Virus record (IMG/VR): IMGVR_UViG_3300045135_001505
Coordinates: 1 to 34,800 of that record
Origin: a virus
DNA: 34,800 bases
Strand: one strand, 5' to 3'
Shown: in pieces, positions 21,762-31,528 of the stretch
Position numbering within the stretch: position 1 is the first letter of the stretch
Layout of the letters: every line of letters begins with the position of its first letter
Made by a program: the position numbers and the translations under genes
Notes under the pieces: generated by a model
Seen by the model: the letters and a program-made list of their open reading frames with translations, nothing else
Database searches by the model: none
What the model was told of the DNA's origin: nothing

Positions 21762-23002
21762 ACCTAGATATACAACTACTAGATTGGCAGCAGGAGGTCT
21801 GGAACGACCCGACCCGCTTCAAGGTAGTCGCAGCAGGCCGTAGGACAGGGAAATCCCGTCTTGCGGCCTATTTGCTTGTGGTCAATGGATTACAGGCAGA
21901 GAAAGGCCATGTGTTCTATGTAGCCCCGACACAAGGTCAGGCTAGAGACATCATGTGGAACCTCCTCCTTGATGTCGGCAAAGACGTTATTAAAAGTTCC
22001 CATGTCAATAACATGCAGATCACGTTAATTAACGATGTAATCATTAGTCTTAAAGGTGCAGACAGGCCAGAGACTATGCGGGGTGTAAGCCTTGCATACC
22101 TCGTAATGGACGAGTACGCGGACATGAAGCCTGATGTTTGGGAGCTTATCTTACGCCCTGCTCTAGCTGACTACTCCGCCCCCGCCTTGTTTATTGGTAC
22201 GCCAATGGGTCGTAATCACTTCTACGACCTGTATAGAAACGCAGAAATAGGTGATGATCCTGACTTTGCAGCATGGCACTACACCAGTTACGACAACAAC
22301 CTTATAGACAAGACAGAGATAGATCGCGCCAAGAAGTCGATGTCCTCATATGCCTTCAGGCAGGAGTTTATGGCGTCTTTTGAGGCTCGTGGCTCTGAAA
22401 TGTTTAAAGAGGATTGGGTGCATTTTGATGAAAATGAGCCTGATGGTGACTACTACATAGCCGTTGACCTTGCTGGCTTTGAGGAAATAGGCAAAAAAAA
22501 CAAGACCAAAAATCTTGATAACACAGCTATCGCTATAACCAAGGTTAATCAACAAGGCTGGTGGGTTGCCGATATTATTGTAGGTAGGTGGACCCTAGAT
22601 CAGACCGCAGTCAAGATATTTAGGGCCGTACAGGACTATAGGCCCGTAGCTGTAGGGATAGAAAAAGGTATAGCTAGGCAGGCAGTAATGTCTCCGCTAT
22701 CCGATTTAATGGCTAAATACTCACGGTTTTTTAGAGTAGAAGAACTAACACACGGTAACCGGAAGAAGGTAGATCGTGTGATGTGGGCGTTACAGGGCAG
22801 GTTTGAAAACGGCTTAATATCGCTAAATAAAGGGGATTGGAACTATCAATTTATGGATGAGCTATTTCAGTTTCCAGACGTACTAACACATGACGATATG
22901 GTGGACGCCCTAGCATATATAGACCAACTTGCCAAGGTAGCGTATTCTACGCACTTTGAAGAAGACACTTACGAGGTCTTCGATAGCGTAGCAGGGTATT
23001 AG
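21758..23002 (+). CDS. terL: Terminase large subunit
   Basis: The product is 414 residues. The ATPase domain has Walker A at 27-33 (GRRTGKS), Walker B YLVMDE at 114-119 and a FIGTP coupling motif at about 145-149. The nuclease domain has AVDLAG with Asp237, GIEKG with Glu302 and DDMVDALAY with Asp379/383, giving the RNase H-like metal site. This is the motor that cuts and pumps phage DNA into the prohead through the portal, which is the next gene (1-base gap). The complete set of motifs and a normal length indicate a functional enzyme. Confidence 0.96.
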   Translation: MNLDIQLLDWQQEVWNDPTRFKVVAAGRRTGKSRLAAYLLVVNGLQAEKGHVFYVAPTQGQARDIMWNLLLDVGKDVIKSSHVNNMQITLINDVIISLKGADRPETMRGVSLAYLVMDEYADMKPDVWELILRPALADYSAPALFIGTPMGRNHFYDLYRNAEIGDDPDFAAWHYTSYDNNLIDKTEIDRAKKSMSSYAFRQEFMASFEARGSEMFKEDWVHFDENEPDGDYYIAVDLAGFEEIGKKNKTKNLDNTAIAITKVNQQGWWVADIIVGRWTLDQTAVKIFRAVQDYRPVAVGIEKGIARQAVMSPLSDLMAKYSRFFRVEELTHGNRKKVDRVMWALQGRFENGLISLNKGDWNYQFMDELFQFPDVLTHDDMVDALAYIDQLAKVAYSTHFEEDTYEVFDSVAGY

Positions 23003-23003
23003 C

Positions 23004-24914
23004 ATGCTCGATAAAGAACAGTTTACGATGCAGCAGTCCGTAGAGGGCTGGGTTATGGAGAAGTGTGACGCATGGCGTGATCACTTTGAAAATAACTATG
23101 AAAAAAAATTCGATGAATATAATCGCTTGTGGCGTGGGCATTACTCGGCTGAAGACAAAACAAGAGATTCTGAGCGATCGCAAATCATTAGCCCCGCTTT
23201 ACAGCAGGCTGTAGAGTCGGCAGTTGCCGAAATAGAAGAAGCTACCTTCGGAAGGGGCCGTTTTTTTGACATAAAAGATGATATGCGTGATGGAGAGCCG
23301 CAAGATGTGGTGTATCTCCGCGAGCAGTTGCATAAAGACTTTGCGCTTACAAAAGCCAGAAAAGGCGTTGCAGAGTGCCTGATTAACGCAGCAGTGTACG
23401 GAACTGGCATTGCTGAGATCATTATTGAAGAAGGGAAAGAGGTTAAACCAGCTAGACAGCCTGTAATGGAAGGGCAAATGATGGCTGTTGGCGTAAATGT
23501 TACAGAACGCACTATTTGCCGTCTTAAACCTATTCAACCTCGTAATTTTCTTATAGATCCTGTGGCTACTACTATTGAGGAAGCAATTGGTGTGGCTGTA
23601 GATGAGTATGTCCCCTACCATCAGGTCGAGTTACTCCAAGAGAGCGGGGTTTACAGGGATGTAGACCTAACTTTTGCGCCCGAAAACACTGATTTGGACG
23701 CAGATCCTGAGCTTACTGACCAGCCAGATGACAAAATTCGCCTAACTAAGTACTACGGACTCGTTCCTAAGTACATTTTAGAGCAAGAAGAAGGTTTTGA
23801 GGCTGAAGAAGACGATGGTCACTACATAGAATCAATTGTAGTAGTTGCAAATGGTGGAATTTTGCTCAAAGCAGAGCGAAATGACTACATGATGGGTGAC
23901 AGACCTATTGTTTCCTTCCCATGGGACATTGTTCCTAGCCGTTTTTGGGGTAGAGGTATTTGTGAAAAGGGCTATAACAGCCAAAAAGCCTTAGATGCGG
24001 AGCTTAGAGCGCGTATTGACGCCCTAGCACTCACTGTACACCCAATGATGGCTATGGATGCCACCAGATTACCCAGAGGATCTCGACCAGAGGTACGGCC
24101 AGGTAAAGTATTGCTGACAAATGGTGATCCTAGAGAGGTTTTGCAGCCTTTTAACTTTGGACAAGTATCTCAGATTACGTTTGCTCAAGCGGATGCCCTT
24201 CAGAAGATGGTACAGACCGCTACAGGCGCAATTGACTCCGCAGGTATACCTGGGTCCATAAATGGAGAAGCGACCGCAGCGGGCATCTCAATGAGTTTGG
24301 GAGCCATTATCAAAAGGCATAAGCGGACCCTAATTAACTTCCAAGAGTCATTTCTGATACCATTCGTAACAAAAGTTGCGCATCGGTACATGCAATTTGA
24401 GCCAGATTATTATCCGGTAAATGATTACAAGTTTGATGTGGTATCTTCACTAGGCATTATTGCCCGTGAGTATGAAGTCACGCAGTTAGTGCAGTTGCTT
24501 CAGACTATGGGAACTGATTCACCACTGTATCCGGTATTGATTCAGTCGATTATCGACAATATGAACATTTCTAACCGTGAGCAGCTTATACAGGTTATTC
24601 AACAGGCTTCACAGCCTAATCCGCAGGCTCAGGAGGCCGCACAGGTTGCACAACAAGCACAATTGGCATTTCAACAGTCTCAAACTAACGCTCTTAATGG
24701 TCAGGCAGCAGAATCGCAGGCTAGAGCGCAGAAGATTGCTCAGGAAACTAAAGCAATTCCTGTTGAGCTTGAAAACGACCGTATTAAGGCGGTTGCAACT
24801 AATATAAAGGCTGGAACTGAGGACGATAAAGAGTTTGAGCGGCGCATGAAGGTAACTGAAAAGCTACTAGAAGAGCGCAGATTAAATCTAGAAACAGCAA
24901 AAGCACTTAGCTAA
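23004..24914 (+). CDS. Portal protein (head-tail connector)
   Basis: The product is 636 residues. The order follows podovirus portals of P22 type: an N-terminal helical region, an ISPALQQAVESAVAEIEEATFG motif, wing and stem regions with PIQPRNFLIDPVATTIEEA, and MTRLPRG-like loops. The C-terminus is Gln/Ala-rich and helical (QAAESQARAQKIAQETKAIP). Portal dodecamers form the DNA entry channel at one capsid vertex and dock terminase and then the adaptor. It lies directly after terL and ahead of the scaffold and capsid genes, the standard order. Confidence 0.9.
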   Translation: MLDKEQFTMQQSVEGWVMEKCDAWRDHFENNYEKKFDEYNRLWRGHYSAEDKTRDSERSQIISPALQQAVESAVAEIEEATFGRGRFFDIKDDMRDGEPQDVVYLREQLHKDFALTKARKGVAECLINAAVYGTGIAEIIIEEGKEVKPARQPVMEGQMMAVGVNVTERTICRLKPIQPRNFLIDPVATTIEEAIGVAVDEYVPYHQVELLQESGVYRDVDLTFAPENTDLDADPELTDQPDDKIRLTKYYGLVPKYILEQEEGFEAEEDDGHYIESIVVVANGGILLKAERNDYMMGDRPIVSFPWDIVPSRFWGRGICEKGYNSQKALDAELRARIDALALTVHPMMAMDATRLPRGSRPEVRPGKVLLTNGDPREVLQPFNFGQVSQITFAQADALQKMVQTATGAIDSAGIPGSINGEATAAGISMSLGAIIKRHKRTLINFQESFLIPFVTKVAHRYMQFEPDYYPVNDYKFDVVSSLGIIAREYEVTQLVQLLQTMGTDSPLYPVLIQSIIDNMNISNREQLIQVIQQASQPNPQAQEAAQVAQQAQLAFQQSQTNALNGQAAESQARAQKIAQETKAIPVELENDRIKAVATNIKAGTEDDKEFERRMKVTEKLLEERRLNLETAKALS

Positions 24915-24916
24915 TA

Positions 24917-25168
24917 ATGAATGATAAAGATTATGCGGTCTTTCAAGAAATGTTTATCACCGATGGGTGGAAGCAACTTAAAGAAGATCTAGAAAATATG
25001 GCTCATGTATACAATGATGTACAAACTACGAATTCACTTGAAAGTTTGTATGAAAGAAAGGGAAAATTAGAAATTATTGCGATGTTGTTGAATTTAGAGG
25101 AGACAACAGAGCTTAATCGAAACATTGAGGGTAGCAATCTATCGTGGTGGACAGATGATAATCGTTGA
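24917..25168 (+). CDS. Small hypothetical protein after portal (83 aa)
   Basis: The product is helical and acidic (FQEMFITDGWKQLKEDLENM; LESLYERKGKLEIIAMLLNL). It begins 2 bases after the portal stop without a clear Shine-Dalgarno, so it probably relies on re-initiation. Its end overlaps the zinc-ribbon gene by 14 bases. Proteins of this size and composition are frequent at this place in aquatic podoviruses. No function is known to me. Confidence 0.72.
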   Translation: MNDKDYAVFQEMFITDGWKQLKEDLENMAHVYNDVQTTNSLESLYERKGKLEIIAMLLNLEETTELNRNIEGSNLSWWTDDNR

Positions 25169-25382
25169 TTTTTGTTGTGAACAAGATCATGTATTCGAGT
25201 CATTTGTTCCACGTGAAACACAAAAATTAGATTGTCCTCGATGTGGTGCTGTAGCAAAACGTATCGTTTCTGCTCCGCGTTTTGTTCTTGATGGTTGCTC
25301 TGGGGATTTCCCTACAGCAGCCGATCAATGGGTAAAACGTAGAGACGAAAAGATGGCATTAGAACGTAAGGTAGCCAAGTAA
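25155..25382 (+). CDS. FmdB-like zinc-ribbon protein (75 aa)
   Basis: I start at 25155. A GGTGG stretch precedes it, and the shorter frame begins with the family-like MIIVDFCCEQDHVFESF. It contains C27-x2-C30 (CPRCG) and a first metal-binding pair that is degenerate (CC at 7-8, His12). The segment AKRIVSAPRFVLDG then DFPTAADQWVK is typical of FmdB-type zinc ribbons in phages. Its role in assembly or regulation is unsettled in the family. It lies between the portal and scaffold genes. Confidence 0.75.
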   Translation: MIIVDFCCEQDHVFESFVPRETQKLDCPRCGAVAKRIVSAPRFVLDGCSGDFPTAADQWVKRRDEKMALERKVAK

Positions 25383-25441
25383 CGGTCCTTGAGGTTAAAG
25401 AGCCAACAGGGTAGCTGACGCAAGGTCTTAGGAGTTTAATG

Positions 25442-26221
25442 ATGGCAAAAATTATTGATAAGGTTGAGGTAGATGAAGACGTTAACGCTTCTGTCTCTGA
25501 AGATGTTCAAGAAGAGGTAGCAGAAGTACCGGAGCAGTATCGTGACAAGTCTCCAACAGAACTTATACGGATGCACCAAGAGCTTGAAACTAAGCTAGGT
25601 AATCAAGGTAATGAGTTAGGAGAGCTACGCAACGCGAAGCAAGAAGTCACTGAACTACGAAGGGTGTTAGACGAATACATTCTTAACCAGACCAATAGTG
25701 ATAAAGCCGAAGAGCCTGCCGAAGAGGTAGACTTTTTTGCCGATCCTGACAAAGCTGTAGAATCGAAGATTGCTAACCATCCTGCAATTAAGGAAGCGCA
25801 GCAAGCCTCAGTTCAAATGCGGCAGAGTCAGGCTAAACAGATGCTTTTAGAGAAGCATCCTGATGTGCCAGAGATTATCCAAGACAGCAATTTTGTAAAT
25901 TGGGTTAAGGATAGTCCTATTAGACAAGAGTTATTGCAGCGCGCAGATCAACACTTTGACTCTGCTGCTGCTGATGAAATATTTAGTCAGTGGAAAGCAT
26001 TGCGACAAATGTCTGCATCTGCTGATAACTCTGAGAAAGATGCTAGAAAAGATACTTTGAAAAAAGTTTCTACTGGCGGCGCAAAAGGAAGCACTGAAGC
26101 ACCAGGCAAGAAGATATACCGAAGGGCAGATATTATTGAACTAATGAAGACTGACCCTAGACGTTATCAAAGCATGGAGCCTGAAATAAGGCAGGCATAT
26201 GCGGAGAAGCGTGTCAGATGA
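25442..26221 (+). CDS. Scaffolding protein
   Basis: The product is 259 residues. AGGAG lies 7 bases before this ATG; an ATG 3 bases earlier is equally in frame. The protein is acidic and almost wholly helical, with Glu/Gln-rich coils (KLGNQGNELGELRNAKQEVT) and a basic C-terminal segment (AYAEKRVR) after a Gly/Lys linker. This is the usual makeup of podovirus scaffolds, whose positive C-terminal helix grips the coat protein. The location between portal and capsid genes settles the call, although no family signature is decisive. Confidence 0.8.
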   Translation: MAKIIDKVEVDEDVNASVSEDVQEEVAEVPEQYRDKSPTELIRMHQELETKLGNQGNELGELRNAKQEVTELRRVLDEYILNQTNSDKAEEPAEEVDFFADPDKAVESKIANHPAIKEAQQASVQMRQSQAKQMLLEKHPDVPEIIQDSNFVNWVKDSPIRQELLQRADQHFDSAAADEIFSQWKALRQMSASADNSEKDARKDTLKKVSTGGAKGSTEAPGKKIYRRADIIELMKTDPRRYQSMEPEIRQAYAEKRVR

Positions 26222-26232
26222 GGTGATCTAAC

Positions 26233-27243
26233 ATGGCTGGTGAAACTTCCGGTGCTTTTTTTACGGCGAATGCGACCGTAGACTCAACCGCAGCGGCTAC
26301 TTTTGTACCTGAAATATGGTCCGACGAAGTAATTGCTGCTTATCAAAAATCTCTTAAGATGGCTCCCCTTATTAAGACTCTGAACTTTCAGGGTTCTAAG
26401 GGTGATGTTATTCACGTTCCTAAGCCTGTTCGTGGTTCAGCAAATGCTAAAGCAGAAGCTGCCGCAGTAACTATGCAGGCTAATCTGGAAAGCGAACTGA
26501 CTGTTACTATTAACCGTCACTACGAATACTCTCGATTGATCGAGGACATCGTAGAAGTACAAGCACAAGCAAGTCTGCGACAGTTCTACACTGAAGATGC
26601 AGGTTACGCTTTGGCGAAGCAGGTTGATGATGATCTGTTCCGTGCTGGTACTGGTTTTGGTAGCGGTACTCTTGATATGACCGTCCCAATATCTGGTACT
26701 TGTACTGGTACTGCATGGGAAAGTGCTAATACATTCTTTGTTGACGCATCTAATGGTCTTACTGCCTACACTGACGACACTGTATTGCCTGCTGACGTAT
26801 TTACTGACGCTGGCTTCCGTGCGTTGATCAAGCGTATGGATGACAATGATGTTCCAATGACGGATCGTGCGTTTGTTATTCCTCCTACACTGAGATCAGC
26901 AATTATGGGTACAGAGCGTTATGTATCTGCTGATTTCCGTGATAGTGCTACTGTTCAGTCTGGACTGATTGGCTCTGTTTATGGAATCGACATTTACGTT
27001 TCTTCTAACTGCCCATTGATCGAGGATTCCACTAGCAACACTGCTACTGGTGCAACTGCGGACATCCGTGGTGCTTACTTGATCCACAAAGACGCCCTGA
27101 TGCTTGCAGAGCAAATGAGCGTCCGATCTCAGACTCAGTACAAGCAAGAATACTTGTCAACTTTGTACACTGCTGACACGCTGTATGGCGTACAGGCATA
27201 CCGTCCAGAGGGTGGCTTTATTCTTTGCGTACCTGACGTATAA
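26233..27243 (+). CDS. Major capsid protein
   Basis: The product is 336 residues. A GAGGTGA Shine-Dalgarno precedes the ATG. Its order fits an HK97-fold coat protein: N-arm, FVPEIWSDEVIAAYQKSLKM helix, DVIHVPKP strand, SRLIEDIVEVQAQASLRQFY spine helix, then a beta-domain and a C-terminal YGVQAYRPEGG segment. It lies after the scaffold gene, and a strong terminator follows it. The high-copy coat role is consistent with that arrangement. Confidence 0.9.
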   Translation: MAGETSGAFFTANATVDSTAAATFVPEIWSDEVIAAYQKSLKMAPLIKTLNFQGSKGDVIHVPKPVRGSANAKAEAAAVTMQANLESELTVTINRHYEYSRLIEDIVEVQAQASLRQFYTEDAGYALAKQVDDDLFRAGTGFGSGTLDMTVPISGTCTGTAWESANTFFVDASNGLTAYTDDTVLPADVFTDAGFRALIKRMDDNDVPMTDRAFVIPPTLRSAIMGTERYVSADFRDSATVQSGLIGSVYGIDIYVSSNCPLIEDSTSNTATGATADIRGAYLIHKDALMLAEQMSVRSQTQYKQEYLSTLYTADTLYGVQAYRPEGGFILCVPDV

Positions 27244-27254
27244 GGTGAGGCATA

Positions 27255-27282
27255 GGGAGGGGGCTTTGCCCCCTCTCTTCTT
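27255..27282 (+). terminator. Rho-independent terminator after the capsid gene
   Basis: GAGGGGGC at 27257-27264 and GCCCCCTC at 27268-27275 form an 8-bp stem with a TTT loop, extended by weaker pairs. A T-rich tail (TCTTCTTAT) follows. It lies 12 bases after the capsid stop and 6 before the next start, so it should set a step in late transcription. Confidence 0.85.
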
Positions 27283-27287
27283 ATCTT

Positions 27288-27572
27288 ATGGCTAAGAAAG
27301 ACCCCCGATTAGCAAGGGTTGGAGTCTCTGGCTATAACAAGCCTAAGAGGACTCCCAATCACCCTACTAAAAGCCACGTTGTCGTGGTTAAGTGCGCTGA
27401 TGGATCTGTAAAAACTATTCGCTTTGGTCAGCAAGGCGTGAAAGGCGCAGGTAAAAACCCCAAAACCGCAGCAGAAAGGGCTAGAAGAAAGTCTTTTAAA
27501 GCGCGTCATGCCAAGAATATTGCAAAAGGTAAGTGTTCAGCCGCTTACTGGGCAAACAAAGTTAAGTGGTGA
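27288..27572 (+). CDS. Small basic phage protein, DUF5872-like
   Basis: The product is 94 residues. It begins MAKKDPRLARVGVSGYNKPK and carries a core VKTIRFGQQGVKGAG and then RRKSFKARHAKNIAKGKCSA before AYWANKVKW. The KSFKARHA...AxYWANKVKW block matches a family I recognise from aquatic phages, recorded as a DUF5872-type domain, with unknown function. It starts after the capsid terminator and ends 5 bases before the fibre gene. The many Lys/Arg residues suggest DNA contact, perhaps inside the virion. Confidence 0.75.
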   Translation: MAKKDPRLARVGVSGYNKPKRTPNHPTKSHVVVVKCADGSVKTIRFGQQGVKGAGKNPKTAAERARRKSFKARHAKNIAKGKCSAAYWANKVKW

Positions 27573-27577
27573 AATAG

Positions 27578-29386
27578 ATGACTACGATCATTACTAAGTT
27601 CTCATCCTCTGCATCTGCTGTACCTACAGCATCTGACTTAGTACAGGGTGAACTTGCTGTAAATACCGCAGATAAGAGGCTCTTTACGGAAAACTCAGGT
27701 GCAACAATTATTGAAATTGGAACAAATCCTTCTTCAATTACAACTGGGACTATTACGGCTACTGGTACTGTTACCGCTAACTCTTCTTTGCTTTCTTCCA
27801 ATGCTACTTTTACTGGCGGTACAGTAAATGGAATGGTCATTGGTGGATCTACTCCCCAGGCTATAACTGGTACTTTAATTACCGCTAATACGAATTTTTC
27901 AGGTGCGTTAACTGGTAATGTGACTGGTAACGTAACAGGTAATGTTACTGGAAACATTACGGGTGATGTTACTGGTAATGTAACAGCCTCAAGCGGCACA
28001 ACAACTCTTAACGATCTTGTAATTAACGGAACAGTAGATTTTAACACTGCGGTTCTTACAGATCTCGGCTCCCCTGTAGCCTCTACTGACGCTGCAACTA
28101 AGGGGTATGTCGATACACAAGTTTCTAATCTTGTTGCTGCTGCTCCCGCTGCACTAGATACGTTGAATGAGTTAGCCGCCGCTATAGGTGACGATGCTAA
28201 CTTCTCAACCACTATTACTAATTCTATAGCTACAAAACTCCCATTAGCAGGTGGCACTATGACTGGTGCTATTGCTATGGGTACAAACAAGATTACAGGT
28301 CTTGGCACTCCCACAGCGGGTACAGACGCAGCGACTAAGGCTTATGCCGACACTATGCTTCCGCTTGCTGGTGGAACTATGACTGGCAATATAGTTCTTG
28401 GTGCTAATAAAGCTACGTCTACTGCTACACCATCTACTGCTGATGATTTAACCAGAAAGGGTTATGTAGATTCTATTCTAGGCAGTGCAACCTCTGCGGC
28501 TACTAGTGCTGCAAACGCAGCAACTTCTGAGTCAAATGCGGCAACTTCAGCTTCTAATGCAGCTACTTCTGAATCAAATGCAGCAACAAGTGCTACAAAT
28601 GCTGCTAACTCTTACGATTCTTTTGATGACCGTTATTTAGGAACTAAGACTAGTGACCCTACTTTAGATAATGACGGTGATGCTTTAGTTGCAGGTGCTA
28701 TCTACTTCAATACAACCTCTAACGTAATGAAGGTGTATACAGGTAGCGCATGGCAAAACGTGGCTCCTACTGCTACCAGTATTACTGCTAGTCAAATATC
28801 TGACGTTACCTCTACTGCTGCTGAGTTAAATCTTAATGATGGTTCTGTTGCAGGAACTATTGTTAATAGTAAGACTGTGGTTTATGGGGCAAGTGGTGAA
28901 GTTAACGCAACTACCTTACAGATTGGCGGTACGTCAATAACTTCTACCGCAGCAGAACTTAACTACCTAGACATCACAACTCTAGGAACTACAGAAGCCT
29001 CCAAAGCTGTCACAGCAGACGCTAACGGTGTAGTGACCTTTGATAACGGCATATCTGAAGAGTACACAGCGGTCACTTCAACGACTAATGCTACGACTGT
29101 CAACCTACAAGACGGTACGAACTTCTCTCATACACTGACTGAGAACACTACGTTTACGTTTTCTAACCCAGCGGCTAGTGGTAAGTCTTCTTCATTTACC
29201 TTAAAGCTGGTACAGGACGCTAGTGCTTCAGGTTATACAGTAACGTGGCCCACAGCAGTTGATTGGCCTTCAGCCACAGCACCAACACTCACAGCTACGG
29301 CTAGTGCGGTTGATTACTTTGTCTTTATAACGCATGACGGCGGTACGACTTGGTACGGCTTCACAGCAGGACAGGCTCTCGCATAA
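27578..29386 (+). CDS. Tail fibre protein (602 aa)
   Basis: An N-terminal segment (SSASAVPTASDLVQGELAVNTADKRLF) of the type that docks fibres is followed by GTITATGTVTANSSL strands and the run LTGNVTGNVTGNVTGNITG. Two copies of LPLAGGTMTG, each followed by TDAATKAYADT or a similar block, mark a fibre repeat. An Ala/Ser/Asn-rich segment (SESNAATSASNAATSE) precedes YDSFDDRYLGTKTSDP, seen in other fibres. The C-terminus is beta-rich and Thr-rich. Repeats point to a trimeric fibre that binds the host surface. The stop overlaps the next start (TAATG). Confidence 0.88.
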   Translation: MTTIITKFSSSASAVPTASDLVQGELAVNTADKRLFTENSGATIIEIGTNPSSITTGTITATGTVTANSSLLSSNATFTGGTVNGMVIGGSTPQAITGTLITANTNFSGALTGNVTGNVTGNVTGNITGDVTGNVTASSGTTTLNDLVINGTVDFNTAVLTDLGSPVASTDAATKGYVDTQVSNLVAAAPAALDTLNELAAAIGDDANFSTTITNSIATKLPLAGGTMTGAIAMGTNKITGLGTPTAGTDAATKAYADTMLPLAGGTMTGNIVLGANKATSTATPSTADDLTRKGYVDSILGSATSAATSAANAATSESNAATSASNAATSESNAATSATNAANSYDSFDDRYLGTKTSDPTLDNDGDALVAGAIYFNTTSNVMKVYTGSAWQNVAPTATSITASQISDVTSTAAELNLNDGSVAGTIVNSKTVVYGASGEVNATTLQIGGTSITSTAAELNYLDITTLGTTEASKAVTADANGVVTFDNGISEEYTAVTSTTNATTVNLQDGTNFSHTLTENTTFTFSNPAASGKSSSFTLKLVQDASASGYTVTWPTAVDWPSATAPTLTATASAVDYFVFITHDGGTTWYGFTAGQALA

Positions 29387-31515
29387 TGAGTAAAAAACTC
29401 TTACAAGCAGCCGCAGGTGCAGGCGGCGATGTTACATATAAGTGGATCACTTATGATTTTGGTGACAGTGATGGTGGGTCAATAGGTTCATATCTTATTG
29501 ATGTAGATTGGGATGCTTCTGGAAATATGTATGGCGTTGGTGGTTGGGGCAAACCTACTAGTTCTTTGTATTCCAAAACATCGCTAGAAACAAAAATGTT
29601 TATTGTTAAATTTGATTCTAATTTTAATATTGTTTGGGAAAAAGAATTAACAAATTCAGGAGGTGGACAGTTAGATTTTCCAACTGGAATTGCTGTCAAT
29701 AATAATGGCGATGTTGTAGTTACGCGATATGAGTCTAATCAAACTGATACCTGCATTATATCAATTGATAGTTCAGACGGCAGTGTAATTGATGATGAGT
29801 CAGTTGTAACGAGTGATAACAAAACATTTAAAATGAACGGTATTGCAACTGATGGCACAGATTTTTGCGTATGTGGTTGGGTAGAAAACCCATCAGTAAG
29901 CGGTGACCAATGTTTTACTACAGCTAAAGTTTCAGTAAATGGCAGTGGTAATTTGAGTGTTTCAACTCTTCGTTTAGCAACAACCAGTTCAGAAGATGTT
30001 AAAGCTAGAGAAATAATATGGGATGGTTCTAACTATTGGGCTGTTGGCGGAGGTAACACGACACCTGTATTCCTTAACATAGCAAAAATAAATAGCAGCG
30101 GGACAATGAATCCCGATAAATATGTAGATATTACTAGTTCAACTTCTTACGGTGTATCAATTGCAAGTGATGGAACTGATATTTATGTAGGCACTAGGAA
30201 CGATGGTTCTGCTCATGGGATTATGAAAATTAATTCAGCATTAACATCATGCGCTTGGAGTTTAGATTTAAACGATTATTCTTTTTCTATTTTATCAATG
30301 TGTATTGGAAACGATGGATATTTGTATGCGCTAAGCAATAGAAGCTCTATATTACAAATAGATACGTCTAATGGGTCAATTCAAAACACAATGATGATAA
30401 CCGACCCTAATAGTCAAACAGCAAACTCAGCTTATCAAAATTCAAGTAACAATGTTGATAATAAAGGAGACGAGAATAACGGGCCTTTGTGGATTAAGTC
30501 TAAAGATGATGCTTTGTATATTGGAACATCTAGTAGAACAGCGTCAGCTAATTCAACAATGAATATAATTGTAATTCCTGAAGCTGATTTTACAACTGAA
30601 GTATTACACAATCCTTTTACAGGAATTATCGCGCCTATTTCTGGTTATCCAAGTGTGAGCGCAACTAGCAGTCCAAGTGGTTTTACTTTCACAAATCATT
30701 CAACAATTAATGCTACACCAACTAACTCTAGCAAAGGGCCACTTAGTGCTACCATTAGAGATAGCGTTGTTGGAGAAACAACAGAATTAAGTGAATACAC
30801 TGGAAATATCAGGGTCTTTACAGTGGATTATTTGGGAGTAGGCGGTACATCAGGTTCTGAATATTTTGCCTATTATGGATTAGGAGCAACATATAATGCT
30901 TTTGATGTGCAAGAAAACGACATAATTATTGGGGTGTCTGTTCGCGCAAGTGAAGGCACTGGCCCTGTTGATTCGGCTGTTCGTTGTAAAGATGGTTTAG
31001 GAAATAATTTTTCAGATGCTATTTTAGTAGAACAATCTGGTTCTGGCACAAACGTAAGCTGCGATGTTTCGTTTCTTCGCGCAACAACAAATTCAACACA
31101 AATGAGCCAAATTGAATTTACTAAGTCTGGTGATGCTAATGACAGCACAGTATTTGCTGCTTTTGTTGTAAGAGGTTTATCAACAGGAACATTTATTGAT
31201 ACAAGCGCAACGAATAGCACTACTTCGTCTCCAGAAATTACGCCTCCAAATGTTACAACAGCAGGTGAGGCTTTGGTTTTTCATGTTGCTGCAACGGCAA
31301 ATGATAGTAATTATGGAAACAGAGGATGGCGTACTCATGACAAACCAAATTTTACTATTTTTCAAAACGGATCAGATGTTGAAGACTCTTCAATAATTTG
31401 TGGTTTTCAATATACATCAGGTGCTGCTACGGTATCTTGCTCTGACCCGTATGTTAATTTTAGCGATACAACAGGCGCAGCAGTAGGCGTATCTGTTGCG
31501 TTAATTCCTGCTTAA
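29386..31515 (+). CDS. Second tail fibre / receptor-binding protein, propeller-like (709 aa)
   Basis: I use the ATG at 29386 because it overlaps the fibre stop (TAATG). The N-terminal two thirds contain repeated blade-like units (SGNMYGVGGWGK; DFPTGIAVNNNGDVVVTRYE; GTDFCVCGWVENPS; SNYWAVGGGN; SDGTDIYVGTRNDGSAHGI), consistent with a beta-propeller. The last third is Ser/Thr/Gly-rich with VFAAFVVRGLSTGTFIDTSA and a hydrophobic VALIPA end. Codons lean AT-rich compared with the fibre gene. It is probably the distal receptor-binding component. Propeller and role are inferred from repeats and position. Confidence 0.75.
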   Translation: MSKKLLQAAAGAGGDVTYKWITYDFGDSDGGSIGSYLIDVDWDASGNMYGVGGWGKPTSSLYSKTSLETKMFIVKFDSNFNIVWEKELTNSGGGQLDFPTGIAVNNNGDVVVTRYESNQTDTCIISIDSSDGSVIDDESVVTSDNKTFKMNGIATDGTDFCVCGWVENPSVSGDQCFTTAKVSVNGSGNLSVSTLRLATTSSEDVKAREIIWDGSNYWAVGGGNTTPVFLNIAKINSSGTMNPDKYVDITSSTSYGVSIASDGTDIYVGTRNDGSAHGIMKINSALTSCAWSLDLNDYSFSILSMCIGNDGYLYALSNRSSILQIDTSNGSIQNTMMITDPNSQTANSAYQNSSNNVDNKGDENNGPLWIKSKDDALYIGTSSRTASANSTMNIIVIPEADFTTEVLHNPFTGIIAPISGYPSVSATSSPSGFTFTNHSTINATPTNSSKGPLSATIRDSVVGETTELSEYTGNIRVFTVDYLGVGGTSGSEYFAYYGLGATYNAFDVQENDIIIGVSVRASEGTGPVDSAVRCKDGLGNNFSDAILVEQSGSGTNVSCDVSFLRATTNSTQMSQIEFTKSGDANDSTVFAAFVVRGLSTGTFIDTSATNSTTSSPEITPPNVTTAGEALVFHVAATANDSNYGNRGWRTHDKPNFTIFQNGSDVEDSSIICGFQYTSGAATVSCSDPYVNFSDTTGAAVGVSVALIPA

Positions 31516-31528
31516 TGGAGATTTAATT

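Noticed and set aside
27562-28314. 250-residue minus-strand frame opposite the tail fibre gene
   Set aside because: Low-complexity Val/Pro product produced by Thr/Gly repeat codons of the fibre gene. No ribosome site or operon context.
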